A stretch of 64,000 bases of DNA, from NCBI RefSeq assembly GCF_000004195.4, contig NC_030677.2:172968019-173032018 (forward strand), given 5' to 3'. This DNA comes from Xenopus tropicalis. Lineage: Eukaryota; Chordata; Amphibia; Anura; Pipidae. A program made the position numbers and the translations under genes. Shown in pieces: positions 36,295-46,369 of the stretch (within the stretch, counting starts at the first letter, position 1; each line of letters opens with the position of its first letter). The notes below the pieces were generated by a model. The model made no database searches and had not been told where the DNA came from. It saw only the letters and a program-made list of their open reading frames with translations.

Positions 36295-37505
36295 CAGTGC
36301 TGTCCAACTTCTGTTGTACCGAGGGCCGGAATTTTTCCGTCCTACGTGGTGGAGGGCCGATAATGGAAGCCAGTTTTGACCACTCCCCTTTTTGAAACCG
36401 TACCCACTTGAAACCACACCCATGTTATCACATGACCATACCCATATTAATGGTTGTAGTACAGCAAAAACCTGCCATACTCTGCCTGCCCTACCCTGCC
36501 TTTGTGTGTGCCATACTCTGCCTGCCCTACCCTGCCTTTGTGTGTGCTATACTCTGCCTGCGCTACCCTGCCTTTGTGTGTGCTATACTCTGCCTTCCCT
36601 ACCCTGCCTGTGTGTGCCATACTATGCCTGCCCTACCCTGCCTGCGTGCCATACTTTCACTGTGTGTGCCATTCTTGGCTGGTTTGTGCCATACTTGGCC
36701 TGTGTGTGCCATACTCTGCCTGCCCTACCCTGCCTGTGTGTGCCATACTCTGCCTTCCCTACCCTGCCTGCGTGTGCCATACTTTCACTGTGTGTGCCAT
36801 TCTTGGCTGGTTTGTGCCAAACTTGGCCTGTGTGTGCCATACTCTGCTTGCCTTACTCTGCCTGTGTGTGCCATACTCTGCCTTCCCTACCTTGCCTGTG
36901 TGTGCCATTCTTGGCTGGTTTGTGCCAAACTTGGCCTGTGTGTGCCATACTCTGCCTGCCCTACTCTGCCTGTGTGTGCCATACTCTGCCTTCCATACCC
37001 TGCCTGTGTGTGCCATACTCTGCTTGCCCTATGCTGCCTGTGTGTATGGCACACACAGGCAGCCTACAGTGACACAATGCTGGCACTGCTCCTACAGTCT
37101 GCACAATAACTATATATTAAAAAACTTTTTAATTGCAGTACCACCTCAGTATATGTTCTTTTTGTAGTGTGCAGGGATTATTTGTGGGTTTCTACTGCTC
37201 CTGAGGTGTGAACAGGGGAACAATGGGGGTGATTACAGCCTGATCCTGAGGTGTGAACACTGCAGGGGGTGAACAATGCAGAGTTTAAAAGGTGTGAACA
37301 GTACAGGGGATTACATATTTAAACAATACAGCCTGATTACAGCCTGCATCTGAGGTGAGAACCATGCAGGGGGGGGGGGGGCAGTTAATCACAGTACTGA
37401 TACCATTTAAAGCTTACACAAGAGTAAGCCATCAAAGCAGCCAGACAGGTGGGAGGCCACACAGAGGGGGGCCAGGGGCCGCGGGCCGCCAGTTGGACAG
37501 CACTG
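36295..37505 (+). mobile_element. hAT-like non-autonomous element 2, with 8-bp TSD AGTTACAT
   Basis: The terminal inverted repeats CAGTGCTGTCCAACTTCTG and CCGCCAGTTGGACAGCACTG are flanked by AGTTACAT at 36287-36294 and 37506-37513, the 8-bp duplication expected of hAT. The interior holds a minisatellite (36473-37063) and GAGGTGTGAACA motifs, no transposase. The flanks belong to the same older repeat (36000-36294 and 37514-37600). Confidence 0.88.
36473..37063 (+). repeat. Minisatellite array inside hAT-like element 2
   Basis: Units of GCCATACTCTGCCTGCCCTA with GTGTGTG spacers, interleaved with a second unit type carrying ATTCTTGGCTGG. It is degenerate compared with the array at 24207. The open frames through it on both strands are artefacts. 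Confidence 0.88.
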
Positions 37506-37606
37506 AGTTACATAGTTACATTCAATGTTTACTAAACAAGTCCAGTTGCTTCAAATTTATTTATACTAGATATACCATGACCTGGATGAATGAAAATCTT
37601 CATAGA

Positions 37607-37925
37607 CATAGTTACATAGGGTTGAAAAAAGACCAGTGTCCATCAAGTTCAACCCATCCAAGTAAACCCAGCACACCTAACCCACACCTACCATCTATAC
37701 ACTCACATACATAAACTATAAATACAACCACTAGTACTAACTGTAGATATTAGTATCACAATAGCCTTGGATATTCTGATTGTTCAAGAACTCATCCAGG
37801 CCCCTCTTAAAGGCATTAACAGAATCTGCCATTACCACATCTCTAGGAAGGGCATTCCACAACCTCACTGCCCTCACCATGAAAGTGTCAGTCACTTTAT
37901 AGCAAAGGTTACCAACGGAAGCCAC
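37607..37925 (-). pseudogene. CR1-like LINE 3' end, inverted copy
   Basis: Reads on the minus strand as TFMVRAVRLWNALPRDVV, then ADSVNAFKRGLDEFLNNQ, and ends with the tail matching GGGTTGAAAAAAGACC in reverse. It is the same LINE 3' end as at 6362-6985. Confidence 0.75.
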
Positions 37926-38339
37926 AATGCTCCAATACATTCCTTAAAACCCAGCCTGAAGGCCAGCAAACTACTGAAAACTAAAGATTTATTCAACACT
38001 TTTTAGGCAAATGAAACACATTATTATAGTGACAGCGCACCTTTGAAAAAAAACAGATATTTCTGCATATCCCTGTACAATTCCTTATCTCCCCAGTCAG
38101 GAGGGTTGTAAAGCAATAACAGCTTGTGAATCAGATAGGAATTACTGGATTATTACAGATAATCACTTACGCTTTTTAAAAAAAATTACAATAAAGGCAT
38201 TGGCACAAAGCTGCAAAATGTTTAAATGGCCCCATGTGACACCGCCTGGTTTCAAACAATCTCAACAATCTCATAAGAGCATCACAGTACCTTTAATCAA
38301 ATCAACAACTAAGCCCTATTGGACCAAGCTGGAAAATAT

Positions 38340-38662
38340 ACAGGTATGGGACCCGTTATCCAGAATCCTCGGGACCTGGTGTTTTTCAGATAAGGGGTCT
38401 TTCTGTAATTCGGATCTCCTACCTTAAGTCTGCTAATAAAATTATTTAAACAGTAATTAAACCCAGTAGGATTGTTTTGGCTCCAATAAGGATTAATTAT
38501 ATTTTAGTTGGGATCAAGTACAAGCTACTGTCTTATTATCAGAGTGAAAAAGAACATCATTTTAAAAAATGTGATTATTTAATTAAAATGGAGTCTATGG
38601 CAGATGGCCCATTCTGAACTTTCTGGATAATGGGTTTCTGGATAAGGGGTCCGATACCTGTA
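38340..38662. mobile_element. MITE family A, complete copy
   Basis: Ends ACAGGTATGGGACCCGTTATC and GATAAGGGGTCCGATACCTGTA are inverted. It has CCTACCTTAAGTCTGCTAAT intact, so it serves as the empty site for the insertion seen in the next copy. Confidence 0.82.
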
Positions 38663-39508
38663 CAGGTATGGGATCCATTATCCAGAATGCTTGGGACCTA
38701 GGGTTTTCCAGATAAAAGGGTCTTTCTGTTATTCAGATCTCCTACCTTAAAGTGGACCTGTTACCCAGACATAAAAAGCTGTATAATAAAAACCCTTTTC
38801 AAATTAAACATGAAACCCAAAATAATTTTTTTATTACCACATCCATACCCATTATACAGGCAATTAAAAATCCCAGCTGTCAATCATATATTGCTTTCCC
38901 CACCTCTATGCCTTAGGCATAGAGGTGGGGCAGACAGTTACTTTCACTTTCAATTCAGAACTTCTTAGATGTGGCTGCCCTCCTCACATTCCCCCTCCCT
39001 CCGCACCATGTAATTATGTAACCAGTGCATCGACATGGGCCTCAGGTCCCCCCATACTGGCACAGAAACAAGATTTTGGCAGGATGCAATGCCTGCTTTG
39101 ATAACAGTGTCCACAAAATGGCCCCTGCCTGCTTGTTGCAAATTCCAAGGCTGAAGAAAATAAGATTAAAATAATTTATATAGTGTAAGTAAAGTTTATT
39201 TTGCTTGCCAAACACAATAGAAAACAATTTGAAATTATTTCTTAAGGTGACAGTTCCGTTTTAAGTCTATTAAAAAAAATATTTAAACAGTAATTAAACC
39301 CAATAGCATTGTTTTGGCTCCAATAAGGATTAATTATATCTTTGTTGGGATCAAGCACAAGGTATTGCTTTATTATAACAGAGAAAAAGGGAATCATTTT
39401 TAAAAATGTGAATTATTTGATTAAAATGGAGTCTATGGGAGATGACCTTTCCGTATTTTGGAACGTTCTGAATAATGGGTTTCCGGATAAGGGGTCCGAT
39501 ACCTGTAC
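38663..39508. mobile_element. MITE family A, interrupted copy, tandem to the previous one
   Basis: Starts CAGGTATGGGATCCATTATC and ends GGGGTCCGATACCTGTA. It is split at CTACC|TTAA…TTAA|GTCTATT by family B copy 2 (38747-39264). Confidence 0.8.
38747..39264 (-). mobile_element. TTAA-flanked MITE family B, copy 2, nested
   Basis: TTAAAGTGGACCTGTTACCC opens the element and GTGACAGTTCCGTTTTAA closes it, with TTAA duplicated on both sides. Inverted relative to the copy at 29655. Confidence 0.78.
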
Positions 39509-40313
39509 TAATACAAGGTAAAATTTATCACAGGGAAATTCTGCCATTTGCTGATGTTAGCAGAGATAAGAACAAGGTACCTCTTGCAGCAAAATCAGAT
39601 CGCATCTTGCCATTCCCACTGTTTAGTAAAATAAAAAATAACCAGTTTAATGGAATTTCTTTCCTGTATTAGGCAGAAGCAGCTGGCTAAACTCATGACC
39701 AACTGCCAGTGCAAGAGGGGTTTTTATGACTCTGTAGCAGGAATGCCAAACTGTCAGTAATCAAGTTCTTATGACCTACAAGTCCCCATGGCTCGCTGAC
39801 AATGGAGGAAGTTGTTAACATCTGGAAGGACAGACGTTCGCACAGTTGGTCTTGTAAGGTAATTTGGTATAGCATGTGTGTACTCTATCACTGCCACAAA
39901 ATAAATATAAATTTGAAAGCACTTATACACAAAAGAGCATTTAAAATTTAAATTAAAGCTCTACTTATGCATCATTCTTATAGGAACCCTGAGTTACCAG
40001 CTGTTAAAAAGAAAAAGTGGACATTTTTTATGTTAGATTTGTGCCACACTTTTTTTTTTTTTAAGATGTGACAGAAGAAAAATGCTTTAAATAAGAAGAA
40101 AATAATTAATTCAAACTAGATTCAGTGCAAAGAATGAACCCACATTTATTCTTGTCTAACTGAAGGACAACACTCTCATTGGCAGCTCTGTCATCCCAAA
40201 AAAGGCTGTATTTATGACAAAAAAAATTTGCAAAACAATTCACTTATTTTGTGTATGCTACCCAATGGCCTATATGTCTGTGTATGTAGATTTTCTGCCT
40301 GTTTCTCTTCTTC

Positions 40314-40505
40314 TTAAAGGAACAGTCAAACCAAAAATGGAAGTGCTTTAAAGTAATATATAATGTACTTTTTTTCCCTGCACTGGAAAAATGTTGTGTG
40401 TTTGCTTTAGAAAGAGTGCTAGGCAGCAGCTCTTTGCCCTGCACAACTTTTACCAGTGCAGTGCAAAAGTGCATTATATTTTAATTACATTTATACTTTT
40501 TTTTG
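40314..40505. mobile_element. Family 'AAAGGAACAGT' MITE, shortened
   Basis: TTAAAGGAACAGTCAAACC plus the CCCTGCACTGG.AAAA and TTTTACCAGTGCAG pair. The right end is not found, so it is internally deleted and truncated. Confidence 0.55.
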
Positions 40506-42740
40506 TTGAAGTTTTAACCAGCTTAAAAGGTAGAATCACCATAAATTGTGCTCATGCAAAGTCAGTTTTTAACCCTAAACAAAAACCAATTTAGTTCTCC
40601 TTTGTGGATCCTTGCCATACAGATTTTTATTTTTTTTCTGGACCTTCTGCATAATGAATCAGTGTCCTTGTCTCTCAAAACTGTCTCTCAAACTGCCAAG
40701 TGTTTGTCAAACAATAGTTTTGCTAGTGGCCCAAAAAAATTTAAAAAGTCCAACACATGGGTACAGTGAGCACCGCTGCTTCTGAAATACATACTCCATG
40801 TATAAATGTACCGTAGTCAAAGAAACTAGATTGTAAACAAAGTCTGGCTACTCCAGATTCCACATTCATTACCCTGATTGCTGCAGTCTGTGGAAATGCT
40901 GCTTCACTATACATGAAATAGCTGGGCTGTTCTTTGTCAAAAATTAAAGGGATGCAAATCACATGATAACCTTTGCTATGCACTTACAAATGAGATAAAC
41001 AGGGTAAAAAGAAACAATATATAAATATAAATTGTGTACCGATCACCATTCATAACATATTTAAAAAAGTGTGTTCTATAAGAAGTAGTCATCCAAGTAT
41101 CAAAATACATCAAGAAAATCCCATCCTTCTCCTTGACTGCACTGTTTCCTGAGGAAGTAACAATTCAATAAGCTAGTAAGGAAAAGAAGAACAATGCAGA
41201 GGAACAACTTCATGGAAAATATTCTATTTATATTCTCGGTATCTTTCATTTTTTTTTTACTATAAACAAGGGAGCAGGAGGCTAGCTTTAACTATAAGCA
41301 CAAAATATAAGCAAATGCTGCCTAGTTGGTAGCCTCCACTGATGCCTTGTACATAGACAATCATACAAGTGCAATATTTATAATGTTTTGAGTCTAGTAA
41401 TGTCCTTATTCCCCAACATACATATAACTGCACTACAAAAAAAGTTATAATGCCAATGGTTTGTTTGTTTTATACTGCAAAGTATAACGTCATAACTATG
41501 TTAAACCCAGTTAAAAACATCCTATAGTTTCCCTTAAGGTGCTTATTTCTAGGTTTGCAACTACTACCCTGAATAATGATACAAATCACAGCTTAAACAT
41601 ATACAGTCTATTTTCAGCTTCAACAGAAATCTGTTCTGAATACAAACATCCATTTTGCTGAATGGAAAGTAATAACTTCTTGTGCTGGCTTAAATGCCCA
41701 AACATACATGGAAAAACAACATTCCCACTGTGTCTGTATTACCTACTCCAATGAGCAATACGCTTTGACAAAAACTATTGGGATCTATGGCAGGTGAAAG
41801 TAAAAGAGATAAAGCTCTCCGTGTCTTCAATACCTAGAGAGCTATGGAGTATTCACTCAGAACTAATTACAAAAAATATGCCAATGTAGTCAGTCATCAA
41901 AGTGAAAAAGCCCCATGGTGTATAGCCATAATTGGACAATGGACAACTTTTTTGGATTTTAATCCTAAACCACACACAGGATATCTTTCTAACAGCATCA
42001 CACAGTATAAGAGTTGACAGTCCACAGTATATTATTTGGCAATACAGCACATGCTGTAATGTCTTATCAAATCATGTATGAACTTGAAAGAATTCTGGGA
42101 GTTGTAGTTCATATAACAAAGGTTAACATTCCTTCACTCATCCCTTGTGTCACCTACCTATTTACAGGTACTCAATCCATTTGCCTATTCTGTCTCTCTA
42201 TCCAGGTACCCAGCATCCCACTATCTCTTCTACAGTCCATTACCCTGCCTACAAAGCAATTACTTGGGGGTCTTATTTACATTGCCCAATCCTGGGCAGC
42301 AAGCCTGTGAAACCAATCAGCGATTAGCTTTGTCCATCCAGGTGCAGCAAAATAATGAAAGCTAAAATCTAATTGGCAGCCATTTGATACCGCCCAGTAT
42401 GCACCCTTATATCAAGCATAGTTGGGTCATTTGCCCAATGCTCAGTCCTTGAGAAACGGATACTACATGAGACCAGCTTAGCTCAGTTATAAGTCACTTA
42501 CTACCAGCTTGTTACACGTCAATAATCCATTTGGTAAAGTTGCCCCGGTCAGTATTATCCCTATTTTCCATGCTTTGTCTGCCTCTCACCAATCTCCAAG
42601 ACTCTACCTTCCATGCAAATATGTAGAATAAGCTTTAGCGTTTAAAGAAACCAAGTCCTGCTCAACATATGAACTAGAGGAATTTGTGTTACTTCTAATG
42701 GAGAAACTGACAACCCGACATTTCGCCAAAGTTCACTCAC

Positions 42741-42803
42741 CTCCTTCTGTTACTATTGGTCTTACTGTGGGACTCGCTACTGCTGCACTGATGCCGCCAT
42801 CTT
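42741..42803 (-). promoter_or_regulatory. apc: Candidate apc alternative first exon / promoter 1B
   Basis: On the minus strand a promoter-like block runs AAGATGGCGGC (42803-42793), then a short exon, then a clean donor GTGAGTGAAC at 42731-42740. An NRF-1-like site lies upstream (42830-42841). It is about 19 kb upstream of exon 1A and on the same strand, like human promoter 1B, which lies about 30 kb upstream of 1A and is driven through a YY1 site. It could instead be the first exon of an unrelated minus-strand transcript. No acceptor specific to it can be identified by eye. Confidence 0.55.
42793..42803 (-). promoter_or_regulatory. YY1 motif AAGATGGCGGC
   Basis: A perfect YY1 consensus, typically found just downstream of a transcription start. 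YY1-site point mutations in human APC promoter 1B are an established cause of GAPPS. The ATG within it opens a tiny ORF of 7 codons ending at TAG (42777-42779). Confidence 0.6.
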
Positions 42804-42829
42804 CCCTGGACGGCACAAAAGTATATCAA

Positions 42830-42841
42830 TGCGCATGTGCG
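42830..42841. promoter_or_regulatory. NRF-1-like site
   Basis: TGCGCATGTGCG differs at one position from the NRF-1 palindrome. It lies about 30 bp upstream of the YY1 motif on the minus strand, where core promoter factors usually bind. Confidence 0.4.
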
Positions 42842-43102
42842 GAGAGCATAGCTTCGGTGCCTCCCACAACTCAGCGTCATTGAAAGAGCCTGTCACTCAG
42901 GGCCATATTATACCGCCCAATCTTATAGTCCCGCCCCTCCCCGGCACTGAATTATTGCTGAATAGCTGTTCGTGATGTATCTGCTAATATTTTAAGTGGC
43001 AGGCAGTATATTGCAGATTCGGGCAACTGCTGGTAGATTCTTGGATCTGTAACACAACAATAGCAGGAGTGCTACATTTAAATTTGACAAACACCGGTGC
43101 CA

Positions 43103-43745
43103 AATTAAGAAAATTCAGTAACCAATATGAACAAATCAGGGACATGCTGCTAAAAGTTAGGAAAAGAAAAAAAAAGAACTGATCGGTTCCATGGATATTG
43201 CACTGAGGCAATGTATTATTATTAATAAGTGCCAATGTATTTGACAGCAGTGTAAAATACAAGGGTGTACTCTAACACATAGGGGCAGATTGATCAAACT
43301 GTGAATTCAGAGCTTAATACATAAAAACTCACCCATGTTCTATTCATTCCTATGGGATTTTTAAAGTGTATTTATCAATGGGTGAAAGTTAGAGCTCACC
43401 ATTTGATAAATCCGCTTCTAAAAATCCCATAGGAATGAATAGAATGTTGGTGAGTTTTTATGTATTAAGCTCTAAACTCACATCTTGATAAATCTGCCCC
43501 ATAAACTAAACATAAAAAAGGCAGAATCCTTGATCAATAAAACTTACAATTTAAAAGAGAAAGGGTTAATGACACAAGATAAGGGGATTGACTTCTGTTT
43601 GAAAATCACCCTCTGTATCCTCAAAAGGTTAAAGTGGCCACTTTGCCTCAGTGCAATATCCGTAGAACTAATCAGTTCTGTGTTTTTATTTTTCTAACTT
43701 TTAGCAGCATGTCCCTGATTTGTTCATATTGGTTACTGAATTTTC
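43103..43745. repeat. Fold-back repeat with about 110-bp arms
   Basis: GTAACCAATATGAACAAATC…GCTGCTAAAAGTTAG on the left returns in reverse near 43695-43745, and GCACTGAGGCAA returns as TTGCCTCAGTGC near 43640. The palindromic MITE at 43282-43500 sits between the arms. Confidence 0.7.
43282..43500. mobile_element. Palindromic MITE ('GGGGCAGATTGATCAA')
   Basis: GGGGCAGATTGATCAA against TTGATAAATCTGCCCC, and TATTCATTCCTATGGGATTTTT against AAAAATCCCATAGGAATGAATA. Nearly a full-length hairpin. Confidence 0.78.
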
Positions 43746-43754
43746 TTCACATTG

Positions 43755-44183
43755 AGATCCACTTATTTGGCATGGTCGGCAAACAAGCGGATTTCTCCTG
43801 ATATGTCCACCCCCTACCTTCCCCCCCAGCAACCAATCAACAGAACAATGGGAAGGTAGCAAGACAGCAGCTCCCAGTAGATATCAGAATAGCACTCAAT
43901 AGTAAGGAATCCAAGTCCGGCTTGGGACTCCTCCAGTTACATGGGATTAGGATAAACAATAGGTTGCCGGAAAGCAGTTCTAATGTGTAGCGATTGCTCT
44001 TTATGAAAGTTTAAAACCAGGCACAATGCACTGAGATGGCTGCCTACACACCAATATACACACCAAATACATTTGTTGGTTTAAAAGTAACATTTTATAT
44101 GATAGAGTGAATGATTTTCTATGTAAACAGTGTAATTTAAAAATAAACAGTACACCAAAAAAATCATGACAGTATCCCTTTAA
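43755..44183 (-). mobile_element. MITE related to 57717 and 18130, inverted
   Basis: Ends at CATGACAGTATCCCTTTAA, the mirror of TTAAAGGGATCCTGTCATG at 57717. Shares the CCCAGTAGATATCA and GGAGTCCCAAG-type blocks. Confidence 0.62.
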
Positions 44184-44727
44184 CCATCCTTTGGTAGAAC
44201 AAAGTGTGTGTTTAGGATCGTTGTCTTGCTGCATGACCCACTGTATCTTGAGATTCAGTTCACGGACACGTCTTGACATTTTCCTTTAGAATTCTCTGGT
44301 ATATTTCAGAATTTATTGTTCAATCAATGATGAAAAGCTGTCGAGGCTCAGATGCAGCAGAACATTCCCATCACCATGTTTCACAGATGGGATAAGGTTC
44401 TTTTGCTGGAATGCAGTGTTTTGTTTTTTCAAATGTAATGCTCATCATTTAAGTCAAAAAGTTATATTTTGGCTTTATCTGTCCACAATACATTCTTCCA
44501 ATATCCTTTTAGCTTGTCCATGTGATATTTAGCATACTATAGATGATCAGCAATATTTTGGGGGGAGAGCAGTGACTTTCTCCTTGCTACCTTGCCATAC
44601 TCACTATTGCTGCTCAGCTTTCTCCTGATAGTGGACTCATGAACATCAACATTGTAGATGTGAGACAGGCCTTCAGTTGCTTAGAAGTTACCCTGGGTTC
44701 CTTTGTAATCTTTCCAACTATTAGAAG
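44184..44727 (-). pseudogene. Tc1/mariner-like transposase remnant, 3' part
   Basis: The sequence follows the widespread vertebrate Tc1-like transposase in reverse: TTGTCTTGCTGCATGACCCA, AGAATTCTCTGGTATATTTC, TTTATCTGTCCACAATACAT, GTGGACTCATGAACATCAAC and TTCAGTTGCTTAGAAGTTAC. Multiple indels disable it. It stops at the target site GAAG of the LTR element and resumes at 49090. Confidence 0.85.
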
Positions 44728-45732
44728 TGTAGCCCACTTTAGCGGATTCTTGTGGCACTACCCGTTGGAGCACGATACTTTGGCGCTACAGGAGTCCTGA
44801 GCCCCCGCTTACTATGGGGGTTTACAGGGATTTCTCCCCTTATGGCGTGCCTCCACCCAGGGATGGTGTTGTGGAACTGTAATCCACCCCCTGGGAAACG
44901 ATCAAGATGCTATGCCCCTTTGGGACCCACGTACTCCCGGTGTGATGTACTCACTCTTTCAGTTATTCCTTACCAGTGTAGTAGTGGTCCTCTGGGCTAG
45001 GTAGATACTCACAGCAGACACAGTTGTATATAGAATGAATGCTATGGTTTATTCAGGCAGAGACCTTTCCAGGAGCGGCATATCATTTATACACACGGCA
45101 GGGCATATCTCCTAACTTCTCATTGAGAACCTTTTCCTGTTGGTACTACCTCACGGTTTTCCCAATGTGCTCCCATCTAGGTGCTATCCCCGGTACTATC
45201 GGTGAGACCCTCCCTTTGGAGTTCTCAGTACCCATGCTAGGAGTTACACCACAAGGACCCACACCGGTACTAGCGTATGGCACCCTCAGATCCGGACTCC
45301 TGGACTAGCGGGGACCTGTCCACCTACCTAGCCACTTAATGCCCTGCACTCCAGCAGATGTAATGCTGGGGGGTCTTAACCCCACTACCACTCCTGGAGG
45401 GGCAATATCCGCCCATTCTAGCTTGGTGTCCTACATGACACTCCTAGAATGTCCTATTACAAGAAACTACTATCTAATAACTCTATCAGGGGAAGCTCCT
45501 GGTCCCAGGAGCTATCCCAGCCTAAGGTGGCTCAAGATGGCCTCTTAGCACATGGCTGCAACCCTTTATATGGGCCTATGCACCACCCGGTGGCCATAAC
45601 CCGAACTACAGGTATACTCCCTGTTAACTATGTAGAACCCAGTCATCCCAATGTCCCGGTTTAACTAGCACCAACCAGTGGCCTAGTCTAGGGGTGTCTG
45701 TCCTAAGGGCCCATTTTTGGTAAACCCCTACA
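44728..45732 (-). repeat. 3' LTR (minus orientation), 1005 bp
   Basis: Same as the other LTR apart from one 10-bp insertion just inside the left end (TGTAGC|CCACTTTAGC|GGATTC). A TATA-like CATATAAAG lies at 45564-45572 (minus) and an AATAAA at 45048-45053 (minus), which places R between them. The plus-strand open frames in it are shadows. Confidence 0.92.
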
Positions 45733-46369
45733 TTCTCCCCCTGCTGGAAATTGTCACCTCCTGGCTGACACATCCCATCATAACCCAAAAATCTTACACA
45801 ATGTTTTTACCATACTGATAACATCACGCTTCACAGTTCCTCCAGGAGACTGCCAGGGTACAATGGATGATCTGGAAAGGAAAAGTGAGACATGCCAACA
45901 TCCCCACCCTCCAAAGTCTTGGTGAAAGTCCCCACAAGAGTCTCTGTCCCTTTTAGACATTTCACAATCAAAGAAACAAAAAGGACAATTTATTGCCCAA
46001 AAGCAGCATTTCTTTATTACACAGCAAAAAAAATTGACTTTCTTGAACCCCCCTTCCTCCTTGAGGGAGTCCGTTTCCCAAGGTGATCCCACCTTGGGTC
46101 TTTTCATCCACCAACGGGTGGGTATCCAACAACTTTGCCCCATGATGGGCTAACTTCAGCGACTCCCGGCCAGAAGCCATGACAGGAGCGGTCCTCGCCT
46201 CCCAACCCGCCGGCTGGCTGTGGTGTGGGTTAGCCTCACCCACCTCCGACAGTTCCTTCTTGGAAGAGAACAAGTCCCTCCTGAGGGTGACACCAGAACC
46301 GTAGGTTACTCACCCTTTAACCGATGAACTCCCCTCCTGGGGTAGACAAGTCCCTTAGGATACACATAC
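45733..46369 (-). other. LTR element internal non-coding 3' segment
   Basis: About 640 bp between the ORF stop and the 3' LTR with no long conserved frame. It ends with the purine tract next to the LTR. The AAAAAAAT and poly-purine words look like UTR. Confidence 0.6.

Larger units (their letters stand above)
23641..42740 (-). other. Interval between apc exon 1A and candidate exon 1B
   Basis: About 19 kb without supported coding sequence. Repeats are listed separately. The blocks 25400-26600, 28720-29630, 30200-32420, 33030-33890, 34560-35500 and 39510-42700 are AT-rich and mostly unique to the eye. They contain poly(A) or poly(T) runs (for example 29631-29649 and 35282-35304) but no gene I can support. 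Confidence 0.8.

Noticed and set aside
36392..37167. Open frames of about 220-233 codons on plus and shorter ones on minus
   Set aside because: Same minisatellite as above, in a hAT-like element; low complexity, all frames open.
44752..45664. Set of four plus-strand open frames repeated identically at 48109-49021
   Set aside because: They lie antisense in the two LTRs. Their identity reflects the duplicated LTR, not a duplicated gene.
45778..46273. Minus-strand frames of 101-121 codons downstream of the LTR element ORF
   Set aside because: Low-complexity composition, overlapping one another, no pol motif; more likely 3' UTR.
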